Shown one piece after another: positions 33,254 through 43,165 of a stretch of DNA of 64,000 nt; the stretch's first letter is position 1, and each line of letters starts with the position of its first letter. A program made the position numbers and the translations under genes. Source of the DNA: Halopseudomonas laoshanensis (GTDB lineage Bacteria > Pseudomonadota > Gammaproteobacteria > Pseudomonadales > Pseudomonadaceae). The notes beneath the pieces are model-generated. The model saw only the letters and a list, made by a program, of their open reading frames with translations, had not been told where the DNA came from and ran no database searches. The stretch is from contig NZ_QOVF01000001.1 of the NCBI RefSeq assembly GCF_008365385.1, forward strand, positions 62,001 through 126,000, in the 5' to 3' direction.

Positions 33254-34144
33254 ATGACCGGCGGTCTGTTATCTCAGCTAGTACTCCCACTGTGTCTGTT
33301 TATCATCATGTTTGGCATGGGCCTGACCCTGGTGCTGGGCGATTTTACCCGTATCTTTCGTTTCCCGCGCCCGGCGTTGGCTGGTCTGGGCGGGCAGATG
33401 CTGTTGTTGCCGCTGGTGGGGTTTGCCCTGGCTGCGTGGCTGATGCCTACACCGGCGCTGGCCATCGGGCTGGTGTTGCTGGCGGCCTGCCCGGGTGGCG
33501 TGACATCCAATATGGTGACTTACATGGCGCGCGGAGATCTGGCCCTGTCAGTCACGCTGACCGCGGTCAGTAGCCTGCTGGCCGTGATCAGCATTCCGTT
33601 GCTGGTAGGGCTGGCCTTTCAGGTGTTTGGTGGTGGCTACCAGAGTGTTCGCGTGCCGGCTGCGCAGATGATGATCAGCCTGATGCTGATGACCTTGCTG
33701 CCGATCGCACTGGGTATGTGGGTGCGCACCCGCAGCGAAAAACTGGCTCGCTGGCTGGAGCCGAAGATCAGCCTGTTTGGCATGCTGTTTCTCGGCGCCT
33801 TGATCCTGGGTGTGTTGGTGCGCGAAGGTGATCAGGTGGTCACCGGCCTGATGGACAGCGGGGTGGCGATCATTCTGTTGAACGTGATCATGATGGCGCT
33901 AGGCCTGGGGTCGGCATTGCTGCTGCGCCTGGATAGCGCTCAGTCCACTTCCATCATGCTGGAAACGGGGATTCAGAACAGCACGCTGGCCATGCTGATC
34001 GCTAGCAGCTTTTTGCAGGACGATGAGCTGGCGGTGCCTGCGGCGCTGTATTCGCTGGTGATGTATGTGACGGCAACAGTAGTTGTGCTCATGCGGCGTC
34101 GTAGTGCGCGCCTGAACCGCATCGCGGCCGAGCAGGGCGCCTAG
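33254..34144 (+). CDS. Bile acid:sodium symporter (BASS) family transporter
   Basis: A 296-residue inner-membrane protein with about ten hydrophobic segments. The BASS family signs are the opening LPLCLFIIMFGMGLTLVLGDF, the cation-site region LAACPGGVTSNMVTYMARGDLALSV and METGIQNSTLAM-like LETGIQNSTLAMLIASSFL. Bacterial members take up bile acids, pantoate-like acids, keto acids or taurocholate-like anions with sodium; the substrate here is open. The gene is divergent from a LysR regulator. It is followed closely by a convergent glycosylase-like gene. Confidence 0.88.
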   Translation: MTGGLLSQLVLPLCLFIIMFGMGLTLVLGDFTRIFRFPRPALAGLGGQMLLLPLVGFALAAWLMPTPALAIGLVLLAACPGGVTSNMVTYMARGDLALSVTLTAVSSLLAVISIPLLVGLAFQVFGGGYQSVRVPAAQMMISLMLMTLLPIALGMWVRTRSEKLARWLEPKISLFGMLFLGALILGVLVREGDQVVTGLMDSGVAIILLNVIMMALGLGSALLLRLDSAQSTSIMLETGIQNSTLAMLIASSFLQDDELAVPAALYSLVMYVTATVVVLMRRRSARLNRIAAEQGA

Positions 34145-34160
34145 GCGCTGCTTGTGCTTG

Positions 34161-34745
34161 TTATGGCTGTGCGAGCACCTCGGCCACGCGCTGGCGTAGT
34201 AAGGGTATTACCTGTTCCTCGAACCACGGGTGCCGGCGTAGCCAGATATTATTGCGTGGGCTGGGGTGTGGCAGAGCCAACAGGTTGGGCCAGTGGCTTT
34301 GCCAATCTGCTACGCGGTCGGTGACCGGCAAGCGCTTGCCATCGAAGTGAAAAGCCTGCGCATATTGCCCCAGCGCAAGCGTCAGCTGGATATTCGGCAG
34401 TGCGGCCATCAGTGGCTGCCGCCACGTAGGTGCGCATTCAGGGCGTGGCGGCAGGTCACCTGAACTTCCGGTACCCGGATAGCAGAACCCCATCGGCAGA
34501 ATGGCAATACAACGCTCATCATAAAATATCTCTGGAGTAACACCCATCCACTCGCGGAGCCGCTCGCCGCTGGCGTCGCTAAAAGGGATCCCGCTCTCAT
34601 GTACCTTGCGCCCAGGCGCTTGTCCGGCAATCAATATGCGCGCTGACGGGTGGGCTTGTACTACCGGACGGGCGCCAAGAGGCAGATGGTTCTCGCAGAG
34701 GGTGCAGGCTTTCACCTGAGAGATCAGTGTTGTGAAGGCGTTCAT
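34161..34745 (-). CDS. Uracil-DNA glycosylase family protein
   Basis: A 194-residue protein of the UDG superfamily (YqfX/family 4-like without a full iron-sulfur set). VKACTLCENHLPLGARP begins the chain, the uracil-site motif is IAGQAPGRKVHESGIPF, and the C-terminal motif is LPHPSPRNNIWLRRHPWFE. Only two N-terminal cysteines (CTLC) are clear, so cluster binding is doubtful. This subgroup is widespread in Pseudomonas as a putative base-excision repair enzyme, but its activity has not been settled. ATG at 34745 gives MNAFTTLIS. Confidence 0.85.
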   Translation of the reverse strand: MNAFTTLISQVKACTLCENHLPLGARPVVQAHPSARILIAGQAPGRKVHESGIPFSDASGERLREWMGVTPEIFYDERCIAILPMGFCYPGTGSSGDLPPRPECAPTWRQPLMAALPNIQLTLALGQYAQAFHFDGKRLPVTDRVADWQSHWPNLLALPHPSPRNNIWLRRHPWFEEQVIPLLRQRVAEVLAQP

Positions 34746-34891
34746 AGCCAGAAGGTCGCTGTCGCGCACACAGCAATCGCTCTGCGAAAGCGGACGCTGC
34801 GTAAAAGTTTGCGGGGGGAATTTTCCATGAGCCTGGCCGTCAACTGATTATGGGTAAAGCATAAAGGCTACCCGATCAGGAGGACAGGCAC

Positions 34892-35401
34892 ATGAGCAAA
34901 GATGACAATTTCCAGCCAGAGGTTGATGCAGATGGCCGTCGGGATTCGGTACCTGCGCAAATATGGTCGGATGACGAACGAGAGAAGGAGCGTGGCCCCG
35001 CAGGGCCGATCAATGGCGATCCGGGAAGGCGTCTGAATGAAGCGGCCGATGAGATCGACGACGCTGGGTTGACCGGTGCTTCCCAGCCTGGTCAGGGCCC
35101 TACCGATGATGATCTGACGCCGGAAACACTGATACATGAAGATGGCGCACGAGGCCCCTTGGAACCGGGGAGTGGCGGCGCGGCTGACCGTGAGCTGGAT
35201 GTGGTCGGCGCTGGCGATATTGGTGCCGGAGGGGGGTTGGATGAAGCTGAGGAAGGGCGGGTGCATCCCCTGGATGGACAGCCCTGGGATGGCGATCCGG
35301 AGGAACCGCTACGGCCGTTGCCCGGCGTACAGGATGAGTTGGACTCAGAGGATCCGGCAGATATCACCGAACGTGCCGAGAGCCGCCAGCGTAACAGGTA
35401 G
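34892..35401 (+). CDS. Acidic, low-complexity, probably disordered hypothetical protein
   Basis: A 169-residue protein rich in Asp, Glu, Gly and Pro, almost free of hydrophobic stretches. DDDLTPETLIHEDGARGP in the middle resembles short conserved blocks in Pseudomonas hypothetical proteins. It has no signal peptide and no recognisable domain and is expected to be disordered and strongly negative. CAGGAGGAC sits before the ATG at a good distance, supporting real translation. It stands alone with a 250-bp gap after it (35402-35651), which holds a GGCC stem but no gene I can support. Confidence 0.65.
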   Translation: MSKDDNFQPEVDADGRRDSVPAQIWSDDEREKERGPAGPINGDPGRRLNEAADEIDDAGLTGASQPGQGPTDDDLTPETLIHEDGARGPLEPGSGGAADRELDVVGAGDIGAGGGLDEAEEGRVHPLDGQPWDGDPEEPLRPLPGVQDELDSEDPADITERAESRQRNR

Positions 35402-35651
35402 TAACTCGCGCAGGGCCACGCTTGCTGGTCCACTCGGACTGGTAGGCGTAATTCCCGCTCTGCCGACGCAGGTGTCATGCGGGTATTTATTCATGCCGTG
35501 AATACAGCCTATCTAGGTTATTCGTTTCAAATCTGCGGTGATTTTGCGTAATGTACGCTCCTGTTTTTTCAACTTCTGGTTTTACGATTCCCGGCCTAGT
35601 ATTGCTGTGGCCGGAGTCGGATTATGTCAATTGATCTGGAGGTAGGCTGCA

Positions 35652-36875
35652 ATGGCTTCATTTGAAAGTATCAAGAAGGTCGGCGTCATTGGTGCGGGCA
35701 CCATGGGCCGTGGCATCGTGATGAATTTCGTCAACGCCGGCTACCCGGTGACCTGGCTGGATGTGAACGGCGAGATGCTGGAAAAGGGCCTGGTTGATAT
35801 CGCCAGCGTCTACAAGCGCTCGGTCGCGCAGGAACGTTTTGACGACGCTGAAGCACAGGCGCGTTTGGGCCGCATCACTACCACTCAGGATTATGCCGAT
35901 CTTCAGGATATGGATCTGGTGGTTGAAGCTGTTTACGAAAACATGGATCTGAAGAAGAAGATCTTTGCCGAGCTGGATAAAGCGGTCAAAGCCTCCTCGA
36001 TCCTGGCGACCAATACTTCTTACCTGGATATCGACGAGATCGCCTCGGCCACGGGCCGTCCGACTCAGGTTCTGGGCCTGCACTTCTTCAGCCCGGCGCA
36101 CATCATGAAGCTGCTGGAAGTGGTACGTGGCAAGGCGACGGCGCAGGACGTGATGGATGCGTGTCTGGCGGTAGGCAAGAAGATTGGCAAGCAGGCCGTT
36201 CTGGCCGGTAACTGCCATGGCTTTATCGGCAACCGCATGCTCGAGAAGTACTCGCGCCAATCGCGCGAAGTGGTGCTGGAAGGTTCTACACCCTGGGAAG
36301 TAGACCAGGCGCTGCAGGGCTTCGGTATGGCGATGGGCCCATACCGCATGTATGACGTGGTCGGCATCGATCTGGGCTGGCGTTCACGCCAACTGGCCGG
36401 TATTGGCCGTGGTGAGCCGATTGTATGGCTGGACAACAAGCTGTGCGAAATGGAGCGCTTTGGCCAGAAGAATGGCCACGGTTTCTACAAGTACGAGCCT
36501 GGCAGCCGTCAGGCCATTCATGACCCCGAAACCGATATGCTGGCCCGTGAAGTAGCTGAAGAAGCCGGTTACACCCAGCGTGATGTCGGGGCCGAAGAAA
36601 TCGTACGCCGTTGCATTCTGGCGCTGGTCAACGAAGGCGCGCGTATTCTGGATGAAGGCTTTGCCGAGTCTGCCGAGGATATCGATCGCGTTTACCTGTA
36701 CGGCTACGGCTTCCCTGCAGAGCGCGGTGGCCCGATGAGCTACGCTGATAGCCTCGGACTGGACGTGGTGCTGGAGCAGATCCGTGAGCTGGAAGCCAGC
36801 CAGGGTGAGTTCTGGAAGCCGGCAGCTGGTCTGGTCAAGCGTGCTGAAGCAGGTGAGCGTTTCACCAAGGGCTGA
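35652..36875 (+). CDS. 3-hydroxyacyl-CoA dehydrogenase
   Basis: A 407-residue enzyme oxidising 3-hydroxyacyl-CoA to 3-ketoacyl-CoA with NAD+. The N-terminal NAD domain has VIGAGTMGRGI and DLVVEAVYENMDLKK; catalytic residues are in TNTSYLDI and GLHFFSPAHIMKLLEVV (the His-Glu dyad); GFIGNRM follows. Two C-terminal helical domains (about 190-285 and 300-395) match the HAD half of the multifunctional FadB/FadJ enzymes, but there is no crotonase part. GGAGG lies before the ATG. It is a lone gene closed by the terminator at 36891-36928. Confidence 0.9.
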   Translation: MASFESIKKVGVIGAGTMGRGIVMNFVNAGYPVTWLDVNGEMLEKGLVDIASVYKRSVAQERFDDAEAQARLGRITTTQDYADLQDMDLVVEAVYENMDLKKKIFAELDKAVKASSILATNTSYLDIDEIASATGRPTQVLGLHFFSPAHIMKLLEVVRGKATAQDVMDACLAVGKKIGKQAVLAGNCHGFIGNRMLEKYSRQSREVVLEGSTPWEVDQALQGFGMAMGPYRMYDVVGIDLGWRSRQLAGIGRGEPIVWLDNKLCEMERFGQKNGHGFYKYEPGSRQAIHDPETDMLAREVAEEAGYTQRDVGAEEIVRRCILALVNEGARILDEGFAESAEDIDRVYLYGYGFPAERGGPMSYADSLGLDVVLEQIRELEASQGEFWKPAAGLVKRAEAGERFTKG

Positions 36876-36890
36876 TTCAGCCTGCTAATA

Positions 36891-36928
36891 AAAAACCGCA
36901 TTCAAGGCAGTTTGAATGCGGTTTTTTT
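36891..36928. terminator. Bidirectional intrinsic terminator
   Basis: CCGCATTCAA (36896-36905) pairs perfectly with TTGAATGCGG (36912-36921), with AAAAA before and TTTTTTT after. It serves the dehydrogenase gene on the plus strand and the DUF3108 gene on the minus strand. It also marks the left edge of the conserved core. Confidence 0.92.
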
Positions 36929-36952
36929 ATGCCGGAAGGTCAGACGCCGGCT

Positions 36953-37711
36953 TTACTCGCCGCCACCAACTGGAGTGCCTACTACCGGCTCACCGTTGAG
37001 CGTGGCTTCCTTGAGCATGATGCGGTATTCCTGGCCATCGGTTTCAGTCTGCATCAGGCGCACCAGCAGATAGTTGAAATCCTTGGCGAACCACAGGGTG
37101 GTCTGGCGCTTGGAGTCGGGCTCGCGTACGCGATCTACTTCCACGGCATCGAACTGGCCTACCCGGGTGGTGACTCGCTTGTTGCCGGTGACGCGGAAGT
37201 GGTAATCATCAATGCTGTCACCATCCACTACGCGGTAATACATGTCGGTCTTGCCGGCCATCAGATCGCGCTGTAGCGCCAGCTGGTAGGTGGTTTTATC
37301 CAGCAGGCCTGGTTCGGTTGGCAGGCTGAAGGGATCTTCCTTGTGCACGCCAGTGACTTGTTCATTGGTCCAGTCAAAGGTTTGCGTGGTCTCGCGGCCA
37401 CGCCCGAGCCCGCGGCGTTCGTATTTATAGGTCAGAGGGATAACCCGATCTTCCTCAAGCCTTAGCGTGCTTTGCTCGGTCAGACGTGCCACAAACATGC
37501 CGGCGTTGAAGTTCAGCGTCCAGGTGCCGTCTTCATTGCTGACCAGTGAGTGGTTGGCTTCGCCATTTACCGGGATACTTTTCATATCAGCGGCGTAGCT
37601 GGCAGAGAAGGGGATCAGTTCGGCAGCCATCAGACTGCTGGCGCCCAGAGTCAGGGCAAGGGCCGCCAGCCAGCGGCTGGTGCGGCGGGGATAAGACGTG
37701 CTTTCAGGCAT
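36953..37711 (-). CDS. DUF3108 periplasmic protein
   Basis: A 252-residue secreted protein with a basic N-terminus and signal sequence (hydrophobic about 16-29, cleavage near MAA-EL). The beta-rich body has FSASYAADMKSIPVNGEANHSL, YKYERRGLGRGRETTQTFDW and LVRLMQTETDGQEYRIML, all typical of DUF3108, a family of unknown function in the envelope. ATG at 37711 lies inside the end of purN (8-bp overlap), so it is coupled to purine biosynthesis genes as in other pseudomonads. The functional link is unknown. Confidence 0.85.
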   Translation of the reverse strand: MPESTSYPRRTSRWLAALALTLGASSLMAAELIPFSASYAADMKSIPVNGEANHSLVSNEDGTWTLNFNAGMFVARLTEQSTLRLEEDRVIPLTYKYERRGLGRGRETTQTFDWTNEQVTGVHKEDPFSLPTEPGLLDKTTYQLALQRDLMAGKTDMYYRVVDGDSIDDYHFRVTGNKRVTTRVGQFDAVEVDRVREPDSKRQTTLWFAKDFNYLLVRLMQTETDGQEYRIMLKEATLNGEPVVGTPVGGGE

Positions 37712-38396
37712 CTGGTTGTACTCGCATGTCGGTCTCGAAATCATCCAACCTTAGCCCGCCAGCAGGAATAGGTTCTCCGTCCAGACAGGCTTGGTTGTCT
37801 ACCAACCGCAGGCGACCCTGGATGAACCAGTTCATCGCCAACGGGTATATAAGATGTTCCTCTTGCTGTACGCGCGCTGCCAGACTGGCAACGGTGTCCT
37901 CAGACAATACCGGAATACTGGCCTGAATGACTACCGGCCCGCCGTCCAATTCTGCTGTAACGAAGTGCACGGTGGTGCCATGTTCGCTGTCGCCTGCTTC
38001 CAGCGCCCGCTGGTGGGTGTGCAAACCCTTGTGCTTGGGCAACAACGAGGGATGAATGTTCAACAGCCGGCCGTGAAAATGCGTAACAAAGGCGGGTGTG
38101 AGAATGCGCATGAATCCGGCGAGCACAACCAGGTCAGGTTGGTAGCTGTCGATGCACGCTATCAGCGCGGCATCGAAGCTGTCGCGATCAGAAAAGTCCT
38201 GATGGTTGACCACCGCAGTAGCGATGCCTGCCCGGGCCGCGCGCTCCAATCCGCCCACATCAGGGCGGTTGGATATGGCGGCGACAATCTGACCGGACGT
38301 GGTCTTGCCTGCCAGTTCATCGATCAAGGCTTGCAGGTTGGTGCCGGAGCCAGAGATCAGTACAACAATACGGCAGGTCTGCTGTGTGCCCGGCAC
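37704..38396 (-). CDS. purN: Phosphoribosylglycinamide formyltransferase PurN
   Basis: A 230-residue enzyme of purine synthesis that transfers a formyl group from 10-formyl-THF to GAR. The phosphate-binding start is VLISGSGTNLQALID; ISNRPDVGGLERA, LAGFMRIL and LLNIHPSLLPKHKG (catalytic Asn-His) follow, then HGTTVHFVTAELDGGPVV with the catalytic Asp. It starts 4 bp after the purM stop, forming purM-purN-DUF3108. Confidence 0.95.
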   Translation of the reverse strand: MPGTQQTCRIVVLISGSGTNLQALIDELAGKTTSGQIVAAISNRPDVGGLERAARAGIATAVVNHQDFSDRDSFDAALIACIDSYQPDLVVLAGFMRILTPAFVTHFHGRLLNIHPSLLPKHKGLHTHQRALEAGDSEHGTTVHFVTAELDGGPVVIQASIPVLSEDTVASLAARVQQEEHLIYPLAMNWFIQGRLRLVDNQACLDGEPIPAGGLRLDDFETDMRVQPDA

Positions 38397-38400
38397 CGGC

Positions 38401-39468
38401 TCAGTTACCCTTGCGGTTGAGAACGACCGCTTCGCCGCCTTCAGTGCCTTGGGCTATATGCCCGATGATCCAGGGCGCTTCGCCGGCTTTTTCCAGCACG
38501 CTGATGGCGTTGGCGGCCTGCTCTTCGGCGACACAGATCACCATGCCGACGCCGCAATTAAGCACGCGGTGCATTTCCGTTTCATCCACATTGCCCTGTT
38601 CCTGCAACCAGTTGAACACGGCGGGGCGCTGCCAGCTGTTCAGGTCAACATGTGCGCAGGCATCGGCCGGCAGTACGCGGGGGATGTTTTCCAACAGGCC
38701 ACCGCCGGTGATGTGAGCCATGGCCTTGACCGCCCCGGTTTCCTTGATCAGCTGCAGCAGTGCTTTCACGTAGATACGCGTGGGCGCCATCAGCAGTTCG
38801 CTGAGTGATTTGCCGTCGAGCATGGTGGTGTTGATGTCCATGCCACTGACTTCGATGATCTTGCGCACCAGCGAGTAGCCGTTGGAGTGCGGGCCGGAGG
38901 AGGGCAGGGCCAGTAGTACGTCGCCAGCCTGCACGCGGCTGCCGTCAATAATCTCGGCTTTTTCCACCACACCGACGCAGAAGCCGGCCAGGTCGTAGTC
39001 TCCGCCTTCATACATACCGGGCATTTCTGCCGTTTCGCCGCCTACCAGGGCGCAACCTGCGAGCTCACAACCGGCGCCAATGCCGCTGACGACTTGCGCT
39101 GCGACATCGATGTCCAACTTGCCGGTAGCATAGTAGTCGAGGAAGAACAGCGGTTCGGCGCCACATACCACCAGGTCGTTGACGCACATGGCGACCAGGT
39201 CGATACCGATACTGTCATGCTTGCCCAGGTCCATCGCCAGACGCAGCTTGGTGCCGACGCCGTCGGTGCCGGAGACCAGCACCGGCTGCTTGTAGCCTTC
39301 AGGAATTTCGCACAGGGCGCCAAAACCACCCAGGCCACCCATTACTTCGGGCCGGCTGGTACGTTTGGCGACGTGCTTGATCCGGTCGATCAGGGCATTG
39401 CCGGCGTCGATGTCAACTCCGGCGTCCTTGTAGCTGATGGAAGGCTTGGGTGGCGTTTGGCTGCTCAT
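38401..39468 (-). CDS. purM: Phosphoribosylformylglycinamidine cyclo-ligase PurM
   Basis: A 355-residue AIR synthetase that closes the imidazole ring of FGAM using ATP. Typical features are [59 protein letters not shown] and [17 protein letters not shown] at 39468 gives the usual [10 protein letters not shown] start. First gene of purMN-DUF3108; its promoter lies in 39469-39702, shared with the divergent DUF2066 gene. No regulator site was recognised there. Confidence 0.96.
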   Translation of the reverse strand: MSSQTPPKPSISYKDAGVDIDAGNALIDRIKHVAKRTSRPEVMGGLGGFGALCEIPEGYKQPVLVSGTDGVGTKLRLAMDLGKHDSIGIDLVAMCVNDLVVCGAEPLFFLDYYATGKLDIDVAAQVVSGIGAGCELAGCALVGGETAEMPGMYEGGDYDLAGFCVGVVEKAEIIDGSRVQAGDVLLALPSSGPHSNGYSLVRKIIEVSGMDINTTMLDGKSLSELLMAPTRIYVKALLQLIKETGAVKAMAHITGGGLLENIPRVLPADACAHVDLNSWQRPAVFNWLQEQGNVDETEMHRVLNCGVGMVICVAEEQAANAISVLEKAGEAPWIIGHIAQGTEGGEAVVLNRKGN

Positions 39469-39702
39469 GCGCGAATCTCGGTGATGAAAGGAATAACAGC
39501 CAGCCAATGCAAGCCGCTGCGATAAAGCGCATTAGTTTAACAATATGCAGGGCCAAGAACCATGCCGGTTGGACGATCGATCTGCGATGCCTCGCAGGCT
39601 TGGTTGCCGCCACCGCGACGGTTGTTTAATGTATGCGCTTTATCTCTGTTCACGCCAGCCATCCGTCCGGGTTGCCGTTGACATGTCCAAGCGGAACCAT
39701 TC

Positions 39703-40884
39703 ATGTACTCAATGCGAAAAATCTTGCTGTTGTTGGCGCTGACACTGGCCCCCGTTACCTTGCAGGCTGCGGTCGTGCAGAGCTTCTACCAGGTGCAATT
39801 ACCGGTAGCGGAGGATCAGCCACGGGATGAAGTCATGCGCCAGGCGTTGGAGGTCATGCTGACGCGCTTGGGCGGATCTGAGGCGTTGAGCAAGCCTGAC
39901 CGTTTCGACAAAGCGCTGGCAGATCCGAGCACGATGATGCGGCGTATGGGCTCGACCGACGACGGCGGAGTCGATGTGGAGTTCGAGCCGGCGCAGTTGC
40001 GTGAACTGATGAGCGCGGCTCGGCAACCGATGTTAGGGCCGACTCGGCCAGGGGTTATGCTCTGGGCTGTGGAAGAACGCGCACTGGGTAGCGAGTTTTT
40101 GAATCCGGGTGGCGAGTGGGCTGAGGTCTTGAGTGCAGCAGCCCAGCATCGCGCAGTGGCACTGAGCTTTCCGCTTATCGATTTGCAGGATCGGGCGGAG
40201 GTCAGCGAAGAGACGATAGTTGAGGCTGACAAAGCTACCCTGGTCAAAGCGACCGAGCGTTATGAAGCCAGCGCAGCATTGGCCGTGCATATTATCCAGG
40301 AGAGCGCTGGTTGGAAGTTGGACTGGAATATGTGGCTGGATGACGAGGCGGGTAAGGGGAGTATTAGTGCCGAGACCCCTGAACAGGCCGCAGATGAGTT
40401 GATGCTGCGGGTAGCGAACCAGGTATTTTCCCAATATGCCGTTTCGTCCGCGTCAGCGGGAGAACTGGGTAGCTGGATTATCGTTGTCGATGACGTGAAG
40501 GGGCTGGACGCATTTGCCAGCTTGCAGCGCATATTGCAGCAGTTGGGCAGCCAGGTAATGCCGCAATTACAGGCTATCAACGGTAGCCAGGTGCGTTTGA
40601 AATTCGATTTCCCAGGCAGCGAAGCGCAGTTGCAGCGGTTGCTGGCGCTTGATCAGCGGCTGATCAAGACCCAAGCCCCGGCACCCGAGCCTGCCCCTGC
40701 TATGCCAGTTAGCCCAGCGGTCTCTGATCCTGCAGTGGAAGGCGAGACAGTGGGTGAGGGGGCTGGCACCGAGACGCAAGTAGACGGATCCGGCGGCTCC
40801 GCGAGCCCCGAGCCTGAGCTGGTGCCGCCCCCGGCCCCAACCCCTGAGCCTGCGGCGAATACCCTGTATTACCGTTGGCGCTGA
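39703..40884 (+). CDS. DUF2066 domain-containing envelope protein
   Basis: A 393-residue protein with a signal peptide (MRKILLLLALTLAPVTLQAA) and the DUF2066 body (VVQSFYQVQLPVAEDQPRDEVMRQALEVML, about 22-235). The C-terminal 70 residues are a Pro, Glu, Gly and Ala-rich tail, likely disordered, ending TLYYRWR. Function unknown; probably periplasmic. An internal ATG at 39712 is an equally good start. It precedes hda, the usual pseudomonad order, and is divergent from purM. Confidence 0.85.
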   Translation: MYSMRKILLLLALTLAPVTLQAAVVQSFYQVQLPVAEDQPRDEVMRQALEVMLTRLGGSEALSKPDRFDKALADPSTMMRRMGSTDDGGVDVEFEPAQLRELMSAARQPMLGPTRPGVMLWAVEERALGSEFLNPGGEWAEVLSAAAQHRAVALSFPLIDLQDRAEVSEETIVEADKATLVKATERYEASAALAVHIIQESAGWKLDWNMWLDDEAGKGSISAETPEQAADELMLRVANQVFSQYAVSSASAGELGSWIIVVDDVKGLDAFASLQRILQQLGSQVMPQLQAINGSQVRLKFDFPGSEAQLQRLLALDQRLIKTQAPAPEPAPAMPVSPAVSDPAVEGETVGEGAGTETQVDGSGGSASPEPELVPPPAPTPEPAANTLYYRWR

Positions 40885-40981
40885 GGGCTGTGAGCCTGAG
40901 CATGTGGAAGTCTGAAATGTGGGTTGATGCGCTTTGGCCCTCAATTACCTGTGGCGTCATTTGCGAGGACGCGAGAGCCTG

Positions 40982-41695
40982 ATGCCGATAGGTCAACCCA
41001 TGCAGCTGCCACTGAGCATCAAGCTCAATGACGAAGCTACGTTCACCAACTTCTACGCCGGCCCGAATGCGGCCGCGGCCAGTGCCGTGGAAGCGCTTTC
41101 CAGTGCCCAGCCGACTTTACCCGATACATGCCTGTATCTGTGGGGGCCAGCGCAGAGCGGCCGTTCACATCTGCTGCAGGCCGCCTGTCACCGCATGGCG
41201 GAAGCCGACGGACTGGCCATGTATCTGCCGCTAGCCGAGGTACAGGATCTCGGTCCGGATGTACTTGAGGGCATGGAGCAGTTTGATCTGCTGTGCCTGG
41301 ATCAGCTGGATGTGCTGGTGGGGCATGCGGACTGGGAGGAGGCGCTGTTTCATTTATACAATCGCCTGCGTGAGCAGGGCAGCCGGCTGCTGATGGCGGC
41401 GTCTGCTGCACCCAGAGCCATGGCTTTCAGTTTGCCGGATCTGGCTTCGCGCCTGGGCTGGGGGCTAGTGTTTCAGCTGCACCCGTTAAGCGATGAAGAT
41501 AAGCAGCGCATGTTGATGTTACGCGCCGAATTACGCGGGTTGCAGCTTGGTGAAGATGTGGCGCGTTACCTGCTCAATCGCGGGGCCCGCGGTATGGGCG
41601 AGTTGTTCCAGGTGCTGGAACAGCTCGATCAGGCGTCTCTCCAGGCCCAGCATCGTCTGACGATTCCTTTCGTCAAGCGGGTTATGGGCTGGTAA
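40982..41695 (+). CDS. hda: DnaA regulatory inactivator Hda
   Basis: A 237-residue AAA+ protein related to DnaA domain III. With the sliding clamp it stimulates ATP hydrolysis by DnaA to prevent re-initiation. The N-terminal clamp-binding motif is MQLPLSIKL; then come the degenerate Walker A LWGPAQSGRSHLLQA, Walker B DLLCLDQLDVL and sensor region LASRLGWGLVFQL. ATG at 40982 is used; 41000 (MQLPLS) is as likely, since homologues have only a few residues before QLPLS. It follows DUF2066 on the same strand. Confidence 0.92.
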   Translation: MPIGQPMQLPLSIKLNDEATFTNFYAGPNAAAASAVEALSSAQPTLPDTCLYLWGPAQSGRSHLLQAACHRMAEADGLAMYLPLAEVQDLGPDVLEGMEQFDLLCLDQLDVLVGHADWEEALFHLYNRLREQGSRLLMAASAAPRAMAFSLPDLASRLGWGLVFQLHPLSDEDKQRMLMLRAELRGLQLGEDVARYLLNRGARGMGELFQVLEQLDQASLQAQHRLTIPFVKRVMGW

Positions 41696-41700
41696 GGCCT

Positions 41701-43071
<1,371 letters not shown>

Positions 43072-43165
43072 GTGACTCTCCGTTGCAGATAGGGTAAGCG
43101 GGTGGCTTATGCCGAGTATGGGGTTTATTCTAAGCCTTAATCCATCTGGCTGTCAGGGAACTTGG

